This document shows, in pieces, positions 54,219 through 63,503 of a stretch of DNA of 64,000 nt. Both the position numbers and the translations under genes were made by a program. Numbering within the stretch: position 1 is the stretch's first letter; the number at the start of each line of letters is the position of its first letter. Origin of the DNA: Rathayibacter sp. VKM Ac-2857 (GTDB lineage: Bacteria; Actinomycetota; Actinomycetes; Actinomycetales; Microbacteriaceae); assembly GCF_013205025.1 (NCBI RefSeq), contig NZ_JABMLE010000002.1:605556-669555 (forward strand). The letters run 5' to 3'. Under the pieces are notes generated by a model. The model did not search any database. It saw nothing but the letters and a program-made list of their open reading frames with translations, and had not been told where the DNA came from.

Positions 54219-56026
54219 CAGCGCTCTCCGATCTTCTCGGGCGCCAGCTCCTCGATCGTGATCGCGGCGTTGATCAGCGCGAGATGGCTGAGCCCCTGCG
54301 GCAGGTTGCCCCAGAAGGCGAGGTCGTCGACGGCCACCATCTCGGACATGATGCCGACGTCGTTCGGAACGGTCTCGACCAGCTCGTCCATCAGCGCGAT
54401 CGCCTCGTCGTGCCGGCCGACGCAAGCCAGCGCGCCGGCGAGCCAGAACGAGCAGGCGACGAACGGGTGCTCCTCTGCCTCCATGCCGGAGTAGCGGAAC
54501 AGCAGGGCGCCGCGGCCGAGCTCCTTGACCAGCGCGTCGATCGTCGAGACCATCCGCTCGCCGCGCTCGTAGCCGCTCGGCGCGTGCAGCAGGACGGAGG
54601 CGTCCAGCTCCTCGCTGCCCGGGTACATCACGTAGGAGCCGAGCTCCTCGGACCAGCAGTTCTCCTCGATCCAGTCGCGGATGCGGTCGCGCTCGAAGCG
54701 CCAGCGGTCGGGGCTGCCCGCGACCTGGCCCAGCTCGGCCAGGTGCACGGCGGCGTCGAGCGCCTGCCAGCAGCCCATCTTCGACGAGGTGTAGTGCTGC
54801 TCCTCCTCGAGCTCCCACATGCCGGCGTCGCGGTTGCGCCAGAGGTCGCAGGTGGTGTCGGCGACGCGGGCGAGCAGCCGTCCGGTCTCGATGTCGAGGA
54901 CGTTGCCCTCGTCGACGTAGATGCGGCAGATGTCGAAGAGGTCGCCGAAGACGCCGAGCTGGAGCTGGCTCTGCGCGCCGTTGCCGGCGAGGACCGGACC
55001 GATGCCCGCGTAGCCGGGGACGTCGTACTCGGTCTGCTCAGTCGGCAGCGAGCCGTCGAGGCCGTAGAAGATGTGCAGGTCGGGGCCGTGCTCCTTGATC
55101 GTGCGCAGGAGCCAGGAGAGCGCGGCGTGCGTCTCCTCCCGCAGGCCGAAGCGGACCAGCGCGTGCGCGGTGTACGCGGCGTCGCGCACCCAGGCGAAGC
55201 GGTAGTCCCAGTTCTTGCCGCCGTTGGGCGACTCGGGGAGGGAGGTGGTGGCGGCGGCCGCGATCGCTCCGGTGGGCGAGTAGATCAGCAGCTTCAGCGC
55301 GAGCGCGCTGCGCTGCACCGCTCCGGCCCAGGGACCGTCGTAGGAGAACTCGTCGGACCAGGACTGCCAGCTGGCGAGTGTGCGGTCGATCCCGCGGTCG
55401 ACGTTCACCGCGACCGGGAAGTGCAGGGGCTCGTCGTGCGTCGCCGAGACGACCAGGACGTGCCGCTCGCCGCCCGCGGTCGCGACGAAGCCGCCGGCGA
55501 GCTCGTCGCCCGCGCCGGAGGGCGCCGACTCGTCGACCGGCCCGTGGTCCTTCCCGGTGACGCCGATGGTGATGTCGCCGGCGCGGATCAGCGAGCGGCC
55601 GTCCGCGTTCTGGATCCACGGCGAGAAGGTGCCGAGGCCGGTCCCGGGGCGGACCACCCAGCGCATCCGGACCTCGCCCTCGGTGCACTCGACCCGGCGG
55701 GCCAGTTCGGCCCACGGGAGCCGTCCGGCGATCCCGGTGACCAGAGCGTCGGTCACCGTCACGGTGCCGGACTCGGTGGTGAAGGTGGTCTCGAGCACGT
55801 TCGTGTCGTCCACGTAGCGGCGGGTCGTCTCCGCGGGCTCCTCCGGGGAGAGCTCGATGCAGCCGCCGGTCTTGGCGTCGACGAGCGCCGCGAACGCGGG
55901 GATCGAGCCGAGGTCGGGGACGGGCAGCCAGTCGACGCTGCCGTCGCTCGCGATCAGGGCGACCGTCCTCCCGTCGCCGATCGCCGCGTAGTCGCGCAGG
56001 GGTCTGGTCGCTCGGGGTTGGGCCAT
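54218..56026 (-). CDS. Glycoside hydrolase family 15 protein (glucoamylase/trehalase-like)
   Basis: A 602-residue cytoplasmic protein with an N-terminal beta-sandwich and a C-terminal (alpha/alpha)6 barrel. It starts RPLRDYAAIGDGRTVALIASDGSVDWLPVP as GH15 proteins do, and contains NWDYRFAWVRDAAYT, LDGSLPTEQTEYDVPGYAGIGPV and CSFWLAGALACVGR. Bacterial members are glucoamylases or alpha,alpha-trehalases; the choice cannot be made here. TAGCGT lies 6 bases before the ATG. It is translationally coupled to the SMP-30 lactonase. Confidence 0.92.
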   Translation of the reverse strand: MAQPRATRPLRDYAAIGDGRTVALIASDGSVDWLPVPDLGSIPAFAALVDAKTGGCIELSPEEPAETTRRYVDDTNVLETTFTTESGTVTVTDALVTGIAGRLPWAELARRVECTEGEVRMRWVVRPGTGLGTFSPWIQNADGRSLIRAGDITIGVTGKDHGPVDESAPSGAGDELAGGFVATAGGERHVLVVSATHDEPLHFPVAVNVDRGIDRTLASWQSWSDEFSYDGPWAGAVQRSALALKLLIYSPTGAIAAAATTSLPESPNGGKNWDYRFAWVRDAAYTAHALVRFGLREETHAALSWLLRTIKEHGPDLHIFYGLDGSLPTEQTEYDVPGYAGIGPVLAGNGAQSQLQLGVFGDLFDICRIYVDEGNVLDIETGRLLARVADTTCDLWRNRDAGMWELEEEQHYTSSKMGCWQALDAAVHLAELGQVAGSPDRWRFERDRIRDWIEENCWSEELGSYVMYPGSEELDASVLLHAPSGYERGERMVSTIDALVKELGRGALLFRYSGMEAEEHPFVACSFWLAGALACVGRHDEAIALMDELVETVPNDVGIMSEMVAVDDLAFWGNLPQGLSHLALINAAITIEELAPEKIGER

Positions 56027-56100
56027 GCCCTCACGCTAGGCGGCGCGCGGGCGATCGGCTCGGGCTTGCGGGGTCACCGCGATCCCGGTACCGACGGGCG

Positions 56101-57012
56101 TCAGGTCGCCGCGACTCCCCCGTACGCCTGCATCCGCTCGGTGAACTCGGCGCGGTCGCCCTCCTCGAGGACGCCGTTCGCGTAGCCGGCGAGGAACGCG
56201 CCGCTGTCCGGCGGGGTGAGTCCGACGTCGTCGAGCATCTGCTCGACTTCGCCGGTGCTGTCGGCGCCGAGATCGACGAGCCCGATCTCGATCGCGGGCA
56301 CGTCCTCGACCGTGGAGTAGGCGGTGACGATCCACAGTGCCGCCCCCGCCTCCTCGTCGCTCAGGCCGCCCTCGTACTCGTAGCCGACCTCCGACCACTC
56401 CGCCGGGCTGTCGGCCACGTCCACGGCGTCGAAGCCCAGCGGCGCGACCGCGGCGGTGAAGACGTCGACGACCGCCTGCTTGGCGGCGTCGGAGCCGAGG
56501 TCGGCGTCGGCGTAGCTCGTGGCGGAGATGTAGTCGTAGAGGAGGGACGGGCCGCCGTAGCCGTTCTCGGAGCGCTCGTAGTACTCGTCGTCGGCCGAGG
56601 TCCAGCCGTCGAGGACGGTCGACTCGATCGCGGCGACGGCCGCCTCGGACTGCGACCGCGCGGCCTCGGCCGACGGCTGCGCGAGCACGAAGGCGGCGTC
56701 GCCGTCCTGGTAGCCGGGGTAGTCGTAGAGCGGGTCGGTGGGGTCGCCGCTGTCGGGGCCCTCGGTCGCCTCGCCGAACGGCTCGTCGGTGAAGCCGGGC
56801 GCCGCGGTGGGCAGGGCGTCGGCGGTCGCGTCGATCGCGGTGCCCAGGCCGAGCGCGAGCAGTGTGCCGAGCACGCCGGTGTAGACGACGCCGACGACGA
56901 TGCTGGTGCCGAGCGCGATCCAGCCGCCGGTGCCGAGCGGCCGGGGCGCCCCGGGGACGCCGGGCGGGGCGGCCGGGGGCATCGGGGGCGGGCTCACGGG
57001 TACCTGGCTCAT
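56101..57012 (-). CDS. Proline-rich single-pass membrane protein of unknown function
   Basis: A 303-residue protein with a Pro/Gly-rich cytoplasmic start (about 1-27), one membrane helix (about 28-60) and an acidic extracytoplasmic domain rich in Asp, Tyr and Glu. I do not recognise the outer domain. GGAGGGACGCG precedes ATG 57012. It is divergent from menC and follows GH15 downstream on the same strand with 74 bases between. Confidence 0.8.
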   Translation of the reverse strand: MSQVPVSPPPMPPAAPPGVPGAPRPLGTGGWIALGTSIVVGVVYTGVLGTLLALGLGTAIDATADALPTAAPGFTDEPFGEATEGPDSGDPTDPLYDYPGYQDGDAAFVLAQPSAEAARSQSEAAVAAIESTVLDGWTSADDEYYERSENGYGGPSLLYDYISATSYADADLGSDAAKQAVVDVFTAAVAPLGFDAVDVADSPAEWSEVGYEYEGGLSDEEAGAALWIVTAYSTVEDVPAIEIGLVDLGADSTGEVEQMLDDVGLTPPDSGAFLAGYANGVLEEGDRAEFTERMQAYGGVAAT

Positions 57013-57258
57013 CGCGTCCCTCCGGGGTCGAGCGTCGTCGACGCCAGTCTCGCACGGGGGGAGCCGTCGGCCGTCGGCGCCGATCCCCCTGGGCAGACGG
57101 CGCTCGGTGTGCCACGCTGCCCCCGCGTACCGCAGGCGGACGCCGCGTCGGCCGGGTCCTCGGCGCCTCCGGAGGGGACGGAGTGCCCGCGGTCCTCGGC
57201 GACGCGGGCCGAGCGCCGCCCGTCCCGGCGCACTGCCGCGGCGGAGGATGATGGCGGG

Positions 57259-58287
57259 ATGGACGATGTCGTGCCTCCCGCTCCCCTGCCCGCTGCCCTC
57301 GTGCCCGATGCACCGCTGCCCTCCCTCGAGGAGGTCGACGCCGGACTGCGCGTGGTCGCGCTGCCGCTCCGCACGCGCTTCCGCGGGGTGGAGCACCGCG
57401 AGATCGCCCTGGTCCGCGGGCCGGAGGGCTGGACCGAGTTCTCGCCGTTCCTCGAGTACGGTCCGGCGGAGTCGGCCGCCTGGCTGCGCGCCGCCCTCGA
57501 CTACGGCTGGAGCGAGCAGCCCGCACCGCTGCGCGACCGCATCCCGGTGAACGCGACCGTGCCGGCCGTCGATCCCGGTGAGGTCGCCGCGATCCTCGCG
57601 AGCTACCACGGCTGCCGCACAGCGAAGGTGAAGGTGGCGGAGCGCGGGCAGACCCTGGCGGACGACGTGGCGCGGGTCGCCGAGGTCCGCCGGGTGCTCG
57701 GGCCGGAGGGGCGCATCCGCGTGGACGCGAACGGCGGCTGGAACGTCGACGAGGCGGAGCACGCGGTGCACGCCCTCGCCTCCGCCGACCTCGAGTACGT
57801 CGAGCAGCCGTGCGCGAGCGTCGACGAGCTCGCGGATCTGCGCCGCCGGGTGAAGTGGATGGGCATTCCGGTCGCGGCCGACGAGAGCGTGCGCAAGGCC
57901 GCGGATCCACTCGCCGTCGCCCGCGCCGGTGCCGCCGACCTGCTTGTGGTGAAGGCCCAGCCGCTCGGCGGGGTGCGGAGGGCGCTGGATCTCGTCGCCG
58001 AGGCGGGACTGCCCGCCGTGGTCTCGAGCGCCCTCGACAGCTCGGTGGGGCTGGCGATGGGAGCGGCGCTCGCCGCGGCGCTGCCCGAGCTGCCCTACGA
58101 CTGCGGACTCGGCACCGCCTCGCTGCTGGCCGCGGACGTCACCGATCGGCCGCTGCGGCCCGTCGACGGGGCGATCCCGGTCGAGCGGGTCGAGGTGTCG
58201 GAGGCGCTGCTGCTGCGCCACGCGGTCTCGCCCGAGCGGCTGGACTGGTGGCGCGACCGCCTCCGCGAGACGTGGGCGCTGCTCTGA
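57259..58287 (+). CDS. menC: o-Succinylbenzoate synthase
   Basis: A 342-residue enolase-superfamily enzyme that dehydrates SHCHC to OSB. Catalytic lysines are visible in AKVKVAE (Lys123/Lys125) and LLVVKAQ (Lys232). Metal ligands are Asp156 (RVDANGG), Glu182 (VEQP) and Asp208 (AADES). It completes the ring-forming part of the menaquinone pathway encoded 6-14 kb upstream and stands apart from the other men genes. ATG at 57259 follows GGAGG at 12 bases. Confidence 0.93.
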   Translation: MDDVVPPAPLPAALVPDAPLPSLEEVDAGLRVVALPLRTRFRGVEHREIALVRGPEGWTEFSPFLEYGPAESAAWLRAALDYGWSEQPAPLRDRIPVNATVPAVDPGEVAAILASYHGCRTAKVKVAERGQTLADDVARVAEVRRVLGPEGRIRVDANGGWNVDEAEHAVHALASADLEYVEQPCASVDELADLRRRVKWMGIPVAADESVRKAADPLAVARAGAADLLVVKAQPLGGVRRALDLVAEAGLPAVVSSALDSSVGLAMGAALAAALPELPYDCGLGTASLLAADVTDRPLRPVDGAIPVERVEVSEALLLRHAVSPERLDWWRDRLRETWALL

Positions 58288-58341
58288 GGCGCGCGGGCTG
58301 AGGCGCTCCGGCTGAAGTGCTCCGGCCCGCCGCGCCTCCGA

Positions 58342-59262
58342 TCAGGCGGGCGGCGCCAGCACCGAGATGACGGCGGAGTCGTCCGCCGCCGCCAGCCCCT
58401 GCGCCGCACCGAGCAGGAAGAGCTGCTCGGCCGCCGCGGCGACCGGAGTGGCGAGACCCGCCCCGCGTGCCGCCGTGGTGACGATGCCGAGGTCCTTGAC
58501 GAAGATGTCGAGGCGGCTCAGCACCTCGGCGCCGCCCTCCTCGCCCGCCTGCAGCATCCGCGGCCCGCGGTTGCCGAGCATGAACGAGCCGGCCGCCCCG
58601 GCCGAGAGCGTCTCGAGCGTGGCCGCCGGATCGAGACCGAGCTTCTCGGCCAGCGCGAGCGCCTCCGCCGCGGCCGCGATGTGCACACCGCAGAGCAGCT
58701 GGTTGACGGTCTTGAAGGCCTGGCCGTCGCCGGGGCGGTCGCCGATGACGCTGAGGGTGGAGGCGAGCAGGTCGAGCACGGGGCGGGCCTGCTCGCGGGC
58801 GGCGGGGGTCGCGCCGACGACGATCAGCAGGTCGCCCTCCCCCGCGCGCACCGGCCCGCCGCTGAGCGGGGCGTCGACCAGGTCGACCCCGTGCTCGGCG
58901 AGCGCCGCCGCGACGTCGGTCACCTCGGTGATGCCGACCGTGCTCGTCATGATCACGACGGAGCCGGGGCGCAGCGCGCTCGCGATCCCCTCGGAGTCGG
59001 CGCCGCCGAAGAGGACCTCGCGCAGCTGAGCGCCGTTGCGCACGGCGAGCAGCGTGGCGTCGGCGCCGGTCACCGCCTCGCGGGCCGAGCCGAAGGGGGT
59101 GATGCCGGCCTCGCGGGCCAGCGCGAGGCGCGGCTCGGCGATGTCGAAGCCGTGCACGGTCAGCGAGCCGGCCAGGCGGGTCGCCATCGGCAGGCCCATG
59201 GCGCCGAGCCCGAGGACGGCGACGGTGTAGTCCGAGGCGGGGGTGGTGTCGGGCGTGGTCAC
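58342..59262 (-). CDS. L-threonate/4-hydroxyacid dehydrogenase-like protein (3-HIBDH family)
   Basis: A 306-residue NAD-dependent beta-hydroxyacid dehydrogenase. GLGAMGLPMATRL is the nucleotide-binding motif, DAPLSGGPVRAGEGDL the substrate loop and KTVNQLLCG carries the catalytic lysine. Together with the DUF1537 kinase 38 bases upstream it matches the LtnD-OtnK pair of four-carbon sugar-acid catabolism (L-threonate or D-erythronate to 2-oxo-tetronate). GTG at 59262 has GGAGGACCCC upstream. The decarboxylase and isomerase of that pathway are not in the window. Confidence 0.88.
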   Translation of the reverse strand: MTTPDTTPASDYTVAVLGLGAMGLPMATRLAGSLTVHGFDIAEPRLALAREAGITPFGSAREAVTGADATLLAVRNGAQLREVLFGGADSEGIASALRPGSVVIMTSTVGITEVTDVAAALAEHGVDLVDAPLSGGPVRAGEGDLLIVVGATPAAREQARPVLDLLASTLSVIGDRPGDGQAFKTVNQLLCGVHIAAAAEALALAEKLGLDPAATLETLSAGAAGSFMLGNRGPRMLQAGEEGGAEVLSRLDIFVKDLGIVTTAARGAGLATPVAAAAEQLFLLGAAQGLAAADDSAVISVLAPPA

Positions 59263-59300
59263 GGGGTCCTCCAGGGGATCGGGGGGATGCGGATGCGCGG

Positions 59301-60728
59301 TCAGAGCGCGGGAGCGCGGAGCGTCGCGGCGACCTGCGCCAGCGACTCGTCGTCGCCGACGTTGCCGGCGAAGACGATGTAGGGGATGCCCGCGGCGGGG
59401 CCCTCGACCGGCTCCCAGAGCGAGACCAGGCCGGGCAGCATCGGGCCGCGCACGACGGCGCGCCGGATGCCGAGGCCCTTCGAGGCGACGTCGCTCGAGG
59501 TGATGCCGCCCTTCGCGATGACGAAGCGCGGTCGGACGCGGGCGAGGACGCTCTGCACGACGGCGACGACGGCGGCCGAGATGCGCCGGGAGATGTCGAG
59601 GCTCTCCTGCGGGTCGTCGGTGCGGCGGAGCGAGCGGCTGGTGTGCACGGCGACGTCGCCCTCCGCGAGCGCCGCGACCGCCTCGCCGACGAGCTCGGCG
59701 AGATGCGCCGGGGCGCGCTCGGGGTCGACGGCTCGGTCGACGTCGATCTCGAGCGTCGCGCGGAGCGAGCCGGTCGCCGAGAGCCGCTCGAGCTGCCGCG
59801 AGGTGAGACCGACGTGCGAGCCGACGACGACCAGGCCGCCGCGGGTCCGATCGGCCGCGTCGGATCCGCTCGGGAAGACCTCGTCCGCGGTGAGCGGCGG
59901 GTGCACCGCCTGGCCGATCCGCGCCCGGACGAACGGCGGGCCGACCCGGTAGAGCACCCGGAGCCCGGCCTCCTCCGCCTGCGCGAGGCCCAGGGCCAGC
60001 AGCCGCAGATCGTCCTCAGTGACGGCGTCGACGACCACCGGCACGCCGCCGCGGAGCGGAGCGAGCACGGCCGCGATCGCCTCGGCACCCGCGCGGATCG
60101 TATCGAGGCCGAGCGCGACGACCCGGTCGGCCGGCCAGCGCCCCTCCGTCTTCTCCGCCACCCACTCCCGCAGGTCGGAGTGCGCGTAGCCGAAGGTCGA
60201 GTCGCGGGCGAACTCGGTCTCGGCGACGGGCTGGAGCCCGTCCGTGCCGCGCATGTAGTGGACGCCGCCGATCGTCACCCGGCCCGCGTCGGGGAAGGCC
60301 GGGACCAGGACGACGGCGTCCACCGCGCCGTCGAGGGCGTCCGTGATGGTGTCGGTCTCGAGCGGGAAGTGCCCGCGGAGCGTCGAGTCGCCGCGGCTGA
60401 CGAAGGCGACCGGCAGGTCGAGGGAGCGGGCGGCGGCGAGCGCGCTCGCGACGATCGCGCGGTTGCGCTCGGCGGCGTCCTCGGGCGCGAGGCTCCGGGT
60501 GTTGCTGAGGACGTAGACGGCGGGCGCTCCGGTGACGAGCGCCCAGCGGAGGTCCTCCTCCGCCCAGCTGGTCAGCACCGGCAGATCGGCGACCGACTGC
60601 GTGCCAGTGGGATCGTCGTCCAGCACGACGAGCACCGGCGTGCGCTCCGTCCGCGTGGCGGCGACGGCGGCGGCCTCGACCGGCACCTGCGCGGGGTACT
60701 GCTGCAGCAGCGTCGTCTCCGAGATCAC
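59301..60728 (-). CDS. otnK: Four-carbon acid sugar kinase (DUF1537, OtnK-like)
   Basis: A 475-residue kinase of the DUF1537 family, which phosphorylates 3-oxo-tetronate. The N-terminal domain has LDDDPTGTQSVADLPVL and SRGDSTLRGHFP, and the C-terminal nucleotide-binding domain has KGGITSSDVASKGLGI and GPMLPGLVSLW. GTG at 60728 follows GAAGGAGTACCG; the open frame further upstream is REP-like repeat sequence. It is the first gene of a two-gene operon with the dehydrogenase. The FadR-type gene 0.6 kb away is a plausible but unproven regulator. Confidence 0.9.
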   Translation of the reverse strand: MISETTLLQQYPAQVPVEAAAVAATRTERTPVLVVLDDDPTGTQSVADLPVLTSWAEEDLRWALVTGAPAVYVLSNTRSLAPEDAAERNRAIVASALAAARSLDLPVAFVSRGDSTLRGHFPLETDTITDALDGAVDAVVLVPAFPDAGRVTIGGVHYMRGTDGLQPVAETEFARDSTFGYAHSDLREWVAEKTEGRWPADRVVALGLDTIRAGAEAIAAVLAPLRGGVPVVVDAVTEDDLRLLALGLAQAEEAGLRVLYRVGPPFVRARIGQAVHPPLTADEVFPSGSDAADRTRGGLVVVGSHVGLTSRQLERLSATGSLRATLEIDVDRAVDPERAPAHLAELVGEAVAALAEGDVAVHTSRSLRRTDDPQESLDISRRISAAVVAVVQSVLARVRPRFVIAKGGITSSDVASKGLGIRRAVVRGPMLPGLVSLWEPVEGPAAGIPYIVFAGNVGDDESLAQVAATLRAPAL

Positions 60729-60739
60729 CGGTACTCCTT

Positions 60740-60775
60740 CGTCCTGAGGTATCAGATATCTTACAAGCAGTCCGC
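60740..60775 (-). promoter_or_regulatory. AT-rich promoter/operator region of otnK
   Basis: The sequence GTATCAGATATCTTACAAG (from 60749) is markedly AT-rich for this genome, contains the palindrome AGATATCT (60754-60761) flanked by GTA and TAC, and ends 12 bases before the otnK ribosome site. It could be a GntR-type operator overlapping the promoter. The regulator is not established. Confidence 0.45.
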
Positions 60776-60851
60776 TTCGCGGCGGAAGAGCGCGCGCTCG
60801 CCGAGCAGCGCCCCCTCCTGATTGCGGAGCCGGCGCAGCGGCGCCCCGTTT

Positions 60852-60980
60852 CATGCTGATCGAGTAGCCCGCGCAGCGGGCGTATCGAGATCCACCACCG
60901 TCTGCACGCCGGTCTGCAGACCACGCTGCTGGCGGAGGGCGGGTCTCGATACGCCCCTCCGGGGCTACTCGACCAGCATG
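60852..60980. repeat. REPIN-like composite element
   Basis: A full 129-bp copy with ends CATGCTGATCGAGTAGCCC and GGGGCTACTCGACCAGCATG and core GGTCTGCAGACC. It lies in the divergent gap between otnK (-) and the TfoX-like gene (+), 30 bases upstream of the latter's -10 box. Confidence 0.85.
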
Positions 60981-61022
60981 ATCGCCGCGCAGTGGGCGTG
61001 CCGGCGCGAGTAGCCTCCGGTC

Positions 61023-61424
61023 ATGACGAGCCCCCTCCCCGCCCGGCGGCACCTGCTCGAGGATCTGATCGAGCACGCCGAGCTCGACGACGTCGACATC
61101 GCGACGATGTTCGGCTCCCCCGCGATCCGGCACCGCGGGCGGATCGTCTGCTTCCTCGGCGCCGACGACCGGATGATCGTGAAGCTGATGCGGCCGGACG
61201 CCCTCGAGCTGATCGAGCACGGCGACGCCGACCCGGTCGTGATGGGCAGGCGGACCCTGCGGGAGTGGGTGAGCGTGCCGCGCGAGTCTCCGGATACCGC
61301 CGCACTGGAGCGCTGGCGGCCGCACGTCGTGACCGCGCTCGGCTACGCGCGGGCCGCGCTCGCGGAGTCGGCGTCCGGGCCGTCGGAAGCGGGGCCGTCG
61401 GACGTGTGGCCGAAGAGCACGTAG
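61023..61424 (+). CDS. TfoX/YjbR-like small protein
   Basis: A 133-residue cytoplasmic protein. The region IATMFGSPAIRHRGRIVCFL and MIVKLMRPDALELIEHG resembles the TfoX N-terminal/MmcQ-YjbR-like fold common in small actinobacterial proteins; function unknown. TAGCCT lies 6 bases before the ATG (leaderless). The last 82 bases overlap the 3' end of the GntR gene on the opposite strand. Confidence 0.75.
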   Translation: MTSPLPARRHLLEDLIEHAELDDVDIATMFGSPAIRHRGRIVCFLGADDRMIVKLMRPDALELIEHGDADPVVMGRRTLREWVSVPRESPDTAALERWRPHVVTALGYARAALAESASGPSEAGPSDVWPKST

Positions 61425-62107
61425 CGGCGCAGGTCCTCGGCCGTCTGCGCGATGTGGTCGGCCATCGCCGCGCGGGAGGCGTCCGCGTCGCCGGCGCGGA
61501 TCGCCCCGAGCACCGCGCGGTGCTTGACCAGGGCGTTCCGCTGGATCTGCACGAGCGCGGAGGTCTGCTCGCGCTTCGCCCGCATCACCTTGGCGAGCGG
61601 CGCGAAGACGGCGGCGACGAAGACGTTGCCGGTCGCGGCGAGGATCACGTCGTGGAAGGCGATGTCGGCGGCGACGAAGCCGGCCAGGTCGCCGCTCTCG
61701 TGCGCGGCGGTCATCCGCTCGAGCTCCTCCTCCAACCGGGCGAGGTCGGCGTCGGAGCGCCGGACCGCGGCCAGTGCCGAGGCGCCGGTCTCGATCATCT
61801 CGCGCACCTCGATCAGGTGCAGCGACGCCGCGGCGGAGTCGATACCGGACGCGGTCGCCCGGAGGATCGGCTCGAGGTCGCTCCAGCGGGCGACCGGATT
61901 GACCGTGCCGCGCTTGCCCCGGCGCGCGTCGATGACGTTGAGGCCCTGGAGGCGGCCGAGCGCCTCGCGCATCGTCGCGCGGCTGACGTCGTGCGCGAGC
62001 GCCAGCTCGCCCTCGCTCGGCAGCTCGGAGCCGATCGGGATGCGCCCGGCGACGATCTCGTCGAGCAGCGCGTCCGCGACGGTGGCGACGAGGGAGGGAC
62101 GCGGCAC
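61343..62107 (-). CDS. FadR-subfamily GntR transcriptional regulator
   Basis: A 254-residue repressor with an N-terminal winged helix (about 1-70: LPSEGELALAHDVSRATMREALGRLQGL) and a C-terminal all-helical FCD ligand-binding domain (about 95-230) with FVAADIAFHDVI and KHRAVLGAIRAGD, including the metal-binding His residues. GTG at 62107 follows GGAGGGG. It is divergent from the nucleoside hydrolase gene and lies near the four-carbon acid operon; either may be its target. The C-terminal Ser/Pro/Asp-rich tail overlaps the convergent TfoX-like gene. Confidence 0.9.
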   Translation of the reverse strand: MPRPSLVATVADALLDEIVAGRIPIGSELPSEGELALAHDVSRATMREALGRLQGLNVIDARRGKRGTVNPVARWSDLEPILRATASGIDSAAASLHLIEVREMIETGASALAAVRRSDADLARLEEELERMTAAHESGDLAGFVAADIAFHDVILAATGNVFVAAVFAPLAKVMRAKREQTSALVQIQRNALVKHRAVLGAIRAGDADASRAAMADHIAQTAEDLRRYVLFGHTSDGPASDGPDADSASAARA

Positions 62108-62255
62108 AGGCCCCTCCTCGTCTCGGGCGCCGGCCGGGCGGCGGGCGCTGCTTCAGGCTACCCGCGGTCGGGGCGGCGCCGCCGGAGGGCCAGAATGGAT
62201 CTGCTCCGGCCGCCGATGCCCGCCGCACCCCTCCCCCTTCGAGCATCGGAGTCCC

Positions 62256-63209
62256 GTGACCGCACCCACCGTCCCCGTCTTCCTCGACTGCGACACCGGC
62301 ATCGACGACTCCCTCGCGCTCGCCTACCTGCTGCGCTCGCCGCTCGCCGACCTCGTCGGCATCAGCACCGTCAGCGGCAACACCGACGCCCGCCAGGCCG
62401 CCGTGAACAGCCTCGGCCTGCTCGCCCTCGCCGGCCGGACCGACGTCCCCGTCGCGATCGGCGCGCACGACTTCCTCGAGGAGCCCTACTCCGGCGGGTC
62501 CCCGCACGTGCACGGCGAGAACGGCATCGGCGGCGTGCTGCTGCCCGTCGGCGCCGAGCCGGTCGACGAGGACCCGGCGGACCTGCTGCTCCGCCTCGCC
62601 CGCGAGCACGGGGGCGAGCTGCGGCTGGTCGCGATCGGCCCGCTGACGAACCTTGCGCTCGCACTGCGCAAGCACCCGGAGCTGCCGTCGCTGCTGCACT
62701 CGGTCACCGTGATGGGCGGCGCCGGGCTCGCGCCGGGCAACGTGACCGCGGTGGCGGAGGCGAACATCTGGCACGACCCGGCCGCCGCGGCCGAGGTGGT
62801 CGCCGCGGACTGGGATCTCACGCTCGTCCCCCTGGACGTGACGATGAAGCACCTCCTGAACGAGGAGCAGCGCGACGTCCTGATCCGCTCCGCCGACCCG
62901 CTGGCGTCCGCGATCGGGCACGCGCTCGACTACTACTTCGACTTCTACGTCGGTCACTTCGGCGACCGGACCGCCGCGCTGCACGACCCGATGGCCGCCG
63001 CGATCGCCGTCGGCGCCCTCGAGCTCGCCTCGGCCCCGCGCGTCCCCGTCGAGGTCGACACGTCCTTCGGCCCCGGCCGCGGCCAGACCCTCCCGGACCT
63101 CCGCGGCCTCTACCGCGACGTCCACCCCGAGGGCGCCCGCACCCGCTTCGTCCTCGCGCTGGCGGAGCCGTTCGCGCCGCACCTGATCGACGTGATCACG
63201 GGCGCCTGA
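62256..63209 (+). CDS. Inosine/uridine-preferring nucleoside hydrolase
   Basis: A 317-residue IUNH-family N-ribohydrolase that splits nucleosides to base and ribose. The Ca2+/ribose site DCDTGIDDSLAL is at about 10-21, followed by HGENGIGG, VAIGPLTNLALAL, MGGA and HDPMAAAIA with the last Asp ligand. All expected motifs are intact. GTG at 62256 is preferred because the motif begins directly after it; the longer frame is antisense to the regulator gene. Confidence 0.93.
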   Translation: MTAPTVPVFLDCDTGIDDSLALAYLLRSPLADLVGISTVSGNTDARQAAVNSLGLLALAGRTDVPVAIGAHDFLEEPYSGGSPHVHGENGIGGVLLPVGAEPVDEDPADLLLRLAREHGGELRLVAIGPLTNLALALRKHPELPSLLHSVTVMGGAGLAPGNVTAVAEANIWHDPAAAAEVVAADWDLTLVPLDVTMKHLLNEEQRDVLIRSADPLASAIGHALDYYFDFYVGHFGDRTAALHDPMAAAIAVGALELASAPRVPVEVDTSFGPGRGQTLPDLRGLYRDVHPEGARTRFVLALAEPFAPHLIDVITGA

Positions 63210-63340
63210 CCGGATCCGCTGCGCTGCTCACCCGCTGCCGAGCAGTCCGCTCCCCGCGGCGCATCGAGGTCCACCGCTTCTCGCAGGCCGCTGAGGGGCT
63301 GCTCGACCGGCAAGGGTGCGGATGCGCGTGCTCGCCCCAG

Positions 63341-63397
63341 CGAGTGGACCCGGAACGGGGCCCGGCGCATCCGCAGGCCCCGATCCGAGTCCACTCG
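63341..63397. repeat. Second-family long inverted repeat
   Basis: A 22-bp inverted repeat (63341-63362 with 63376-63397) with two mismatches, left arm CGAGTGGACCCGGAACGGGG. A related arm occurs at about 51615-51634 and partial versions at 63416-63480. It lies downstream of the nucleoside hydrolase in a gene-free region that reaches the window end. Confidence 0.65.
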
Positions 63398-63503
63398 CGG
63401 GAGCGGCCGCCGTCGACTGGACGCGAGCGGGGCCCTGCGCGCTGCGCAGACCCCGTTCCCGGTCGGGTCGATGGGCGAAGGAGCGACCCGACGACCACCC
63501 ACT

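Noticed and set aside
59301..63182. 1293-codon minus-strand frame joining otnK to the nucleoside hydrolase region
   Set aside because: Only the 59301-60728 part is coding (OtnK). Upstream it runs through a REPIN-like element and antisense to the nucleoside hydrolase and the regulator.
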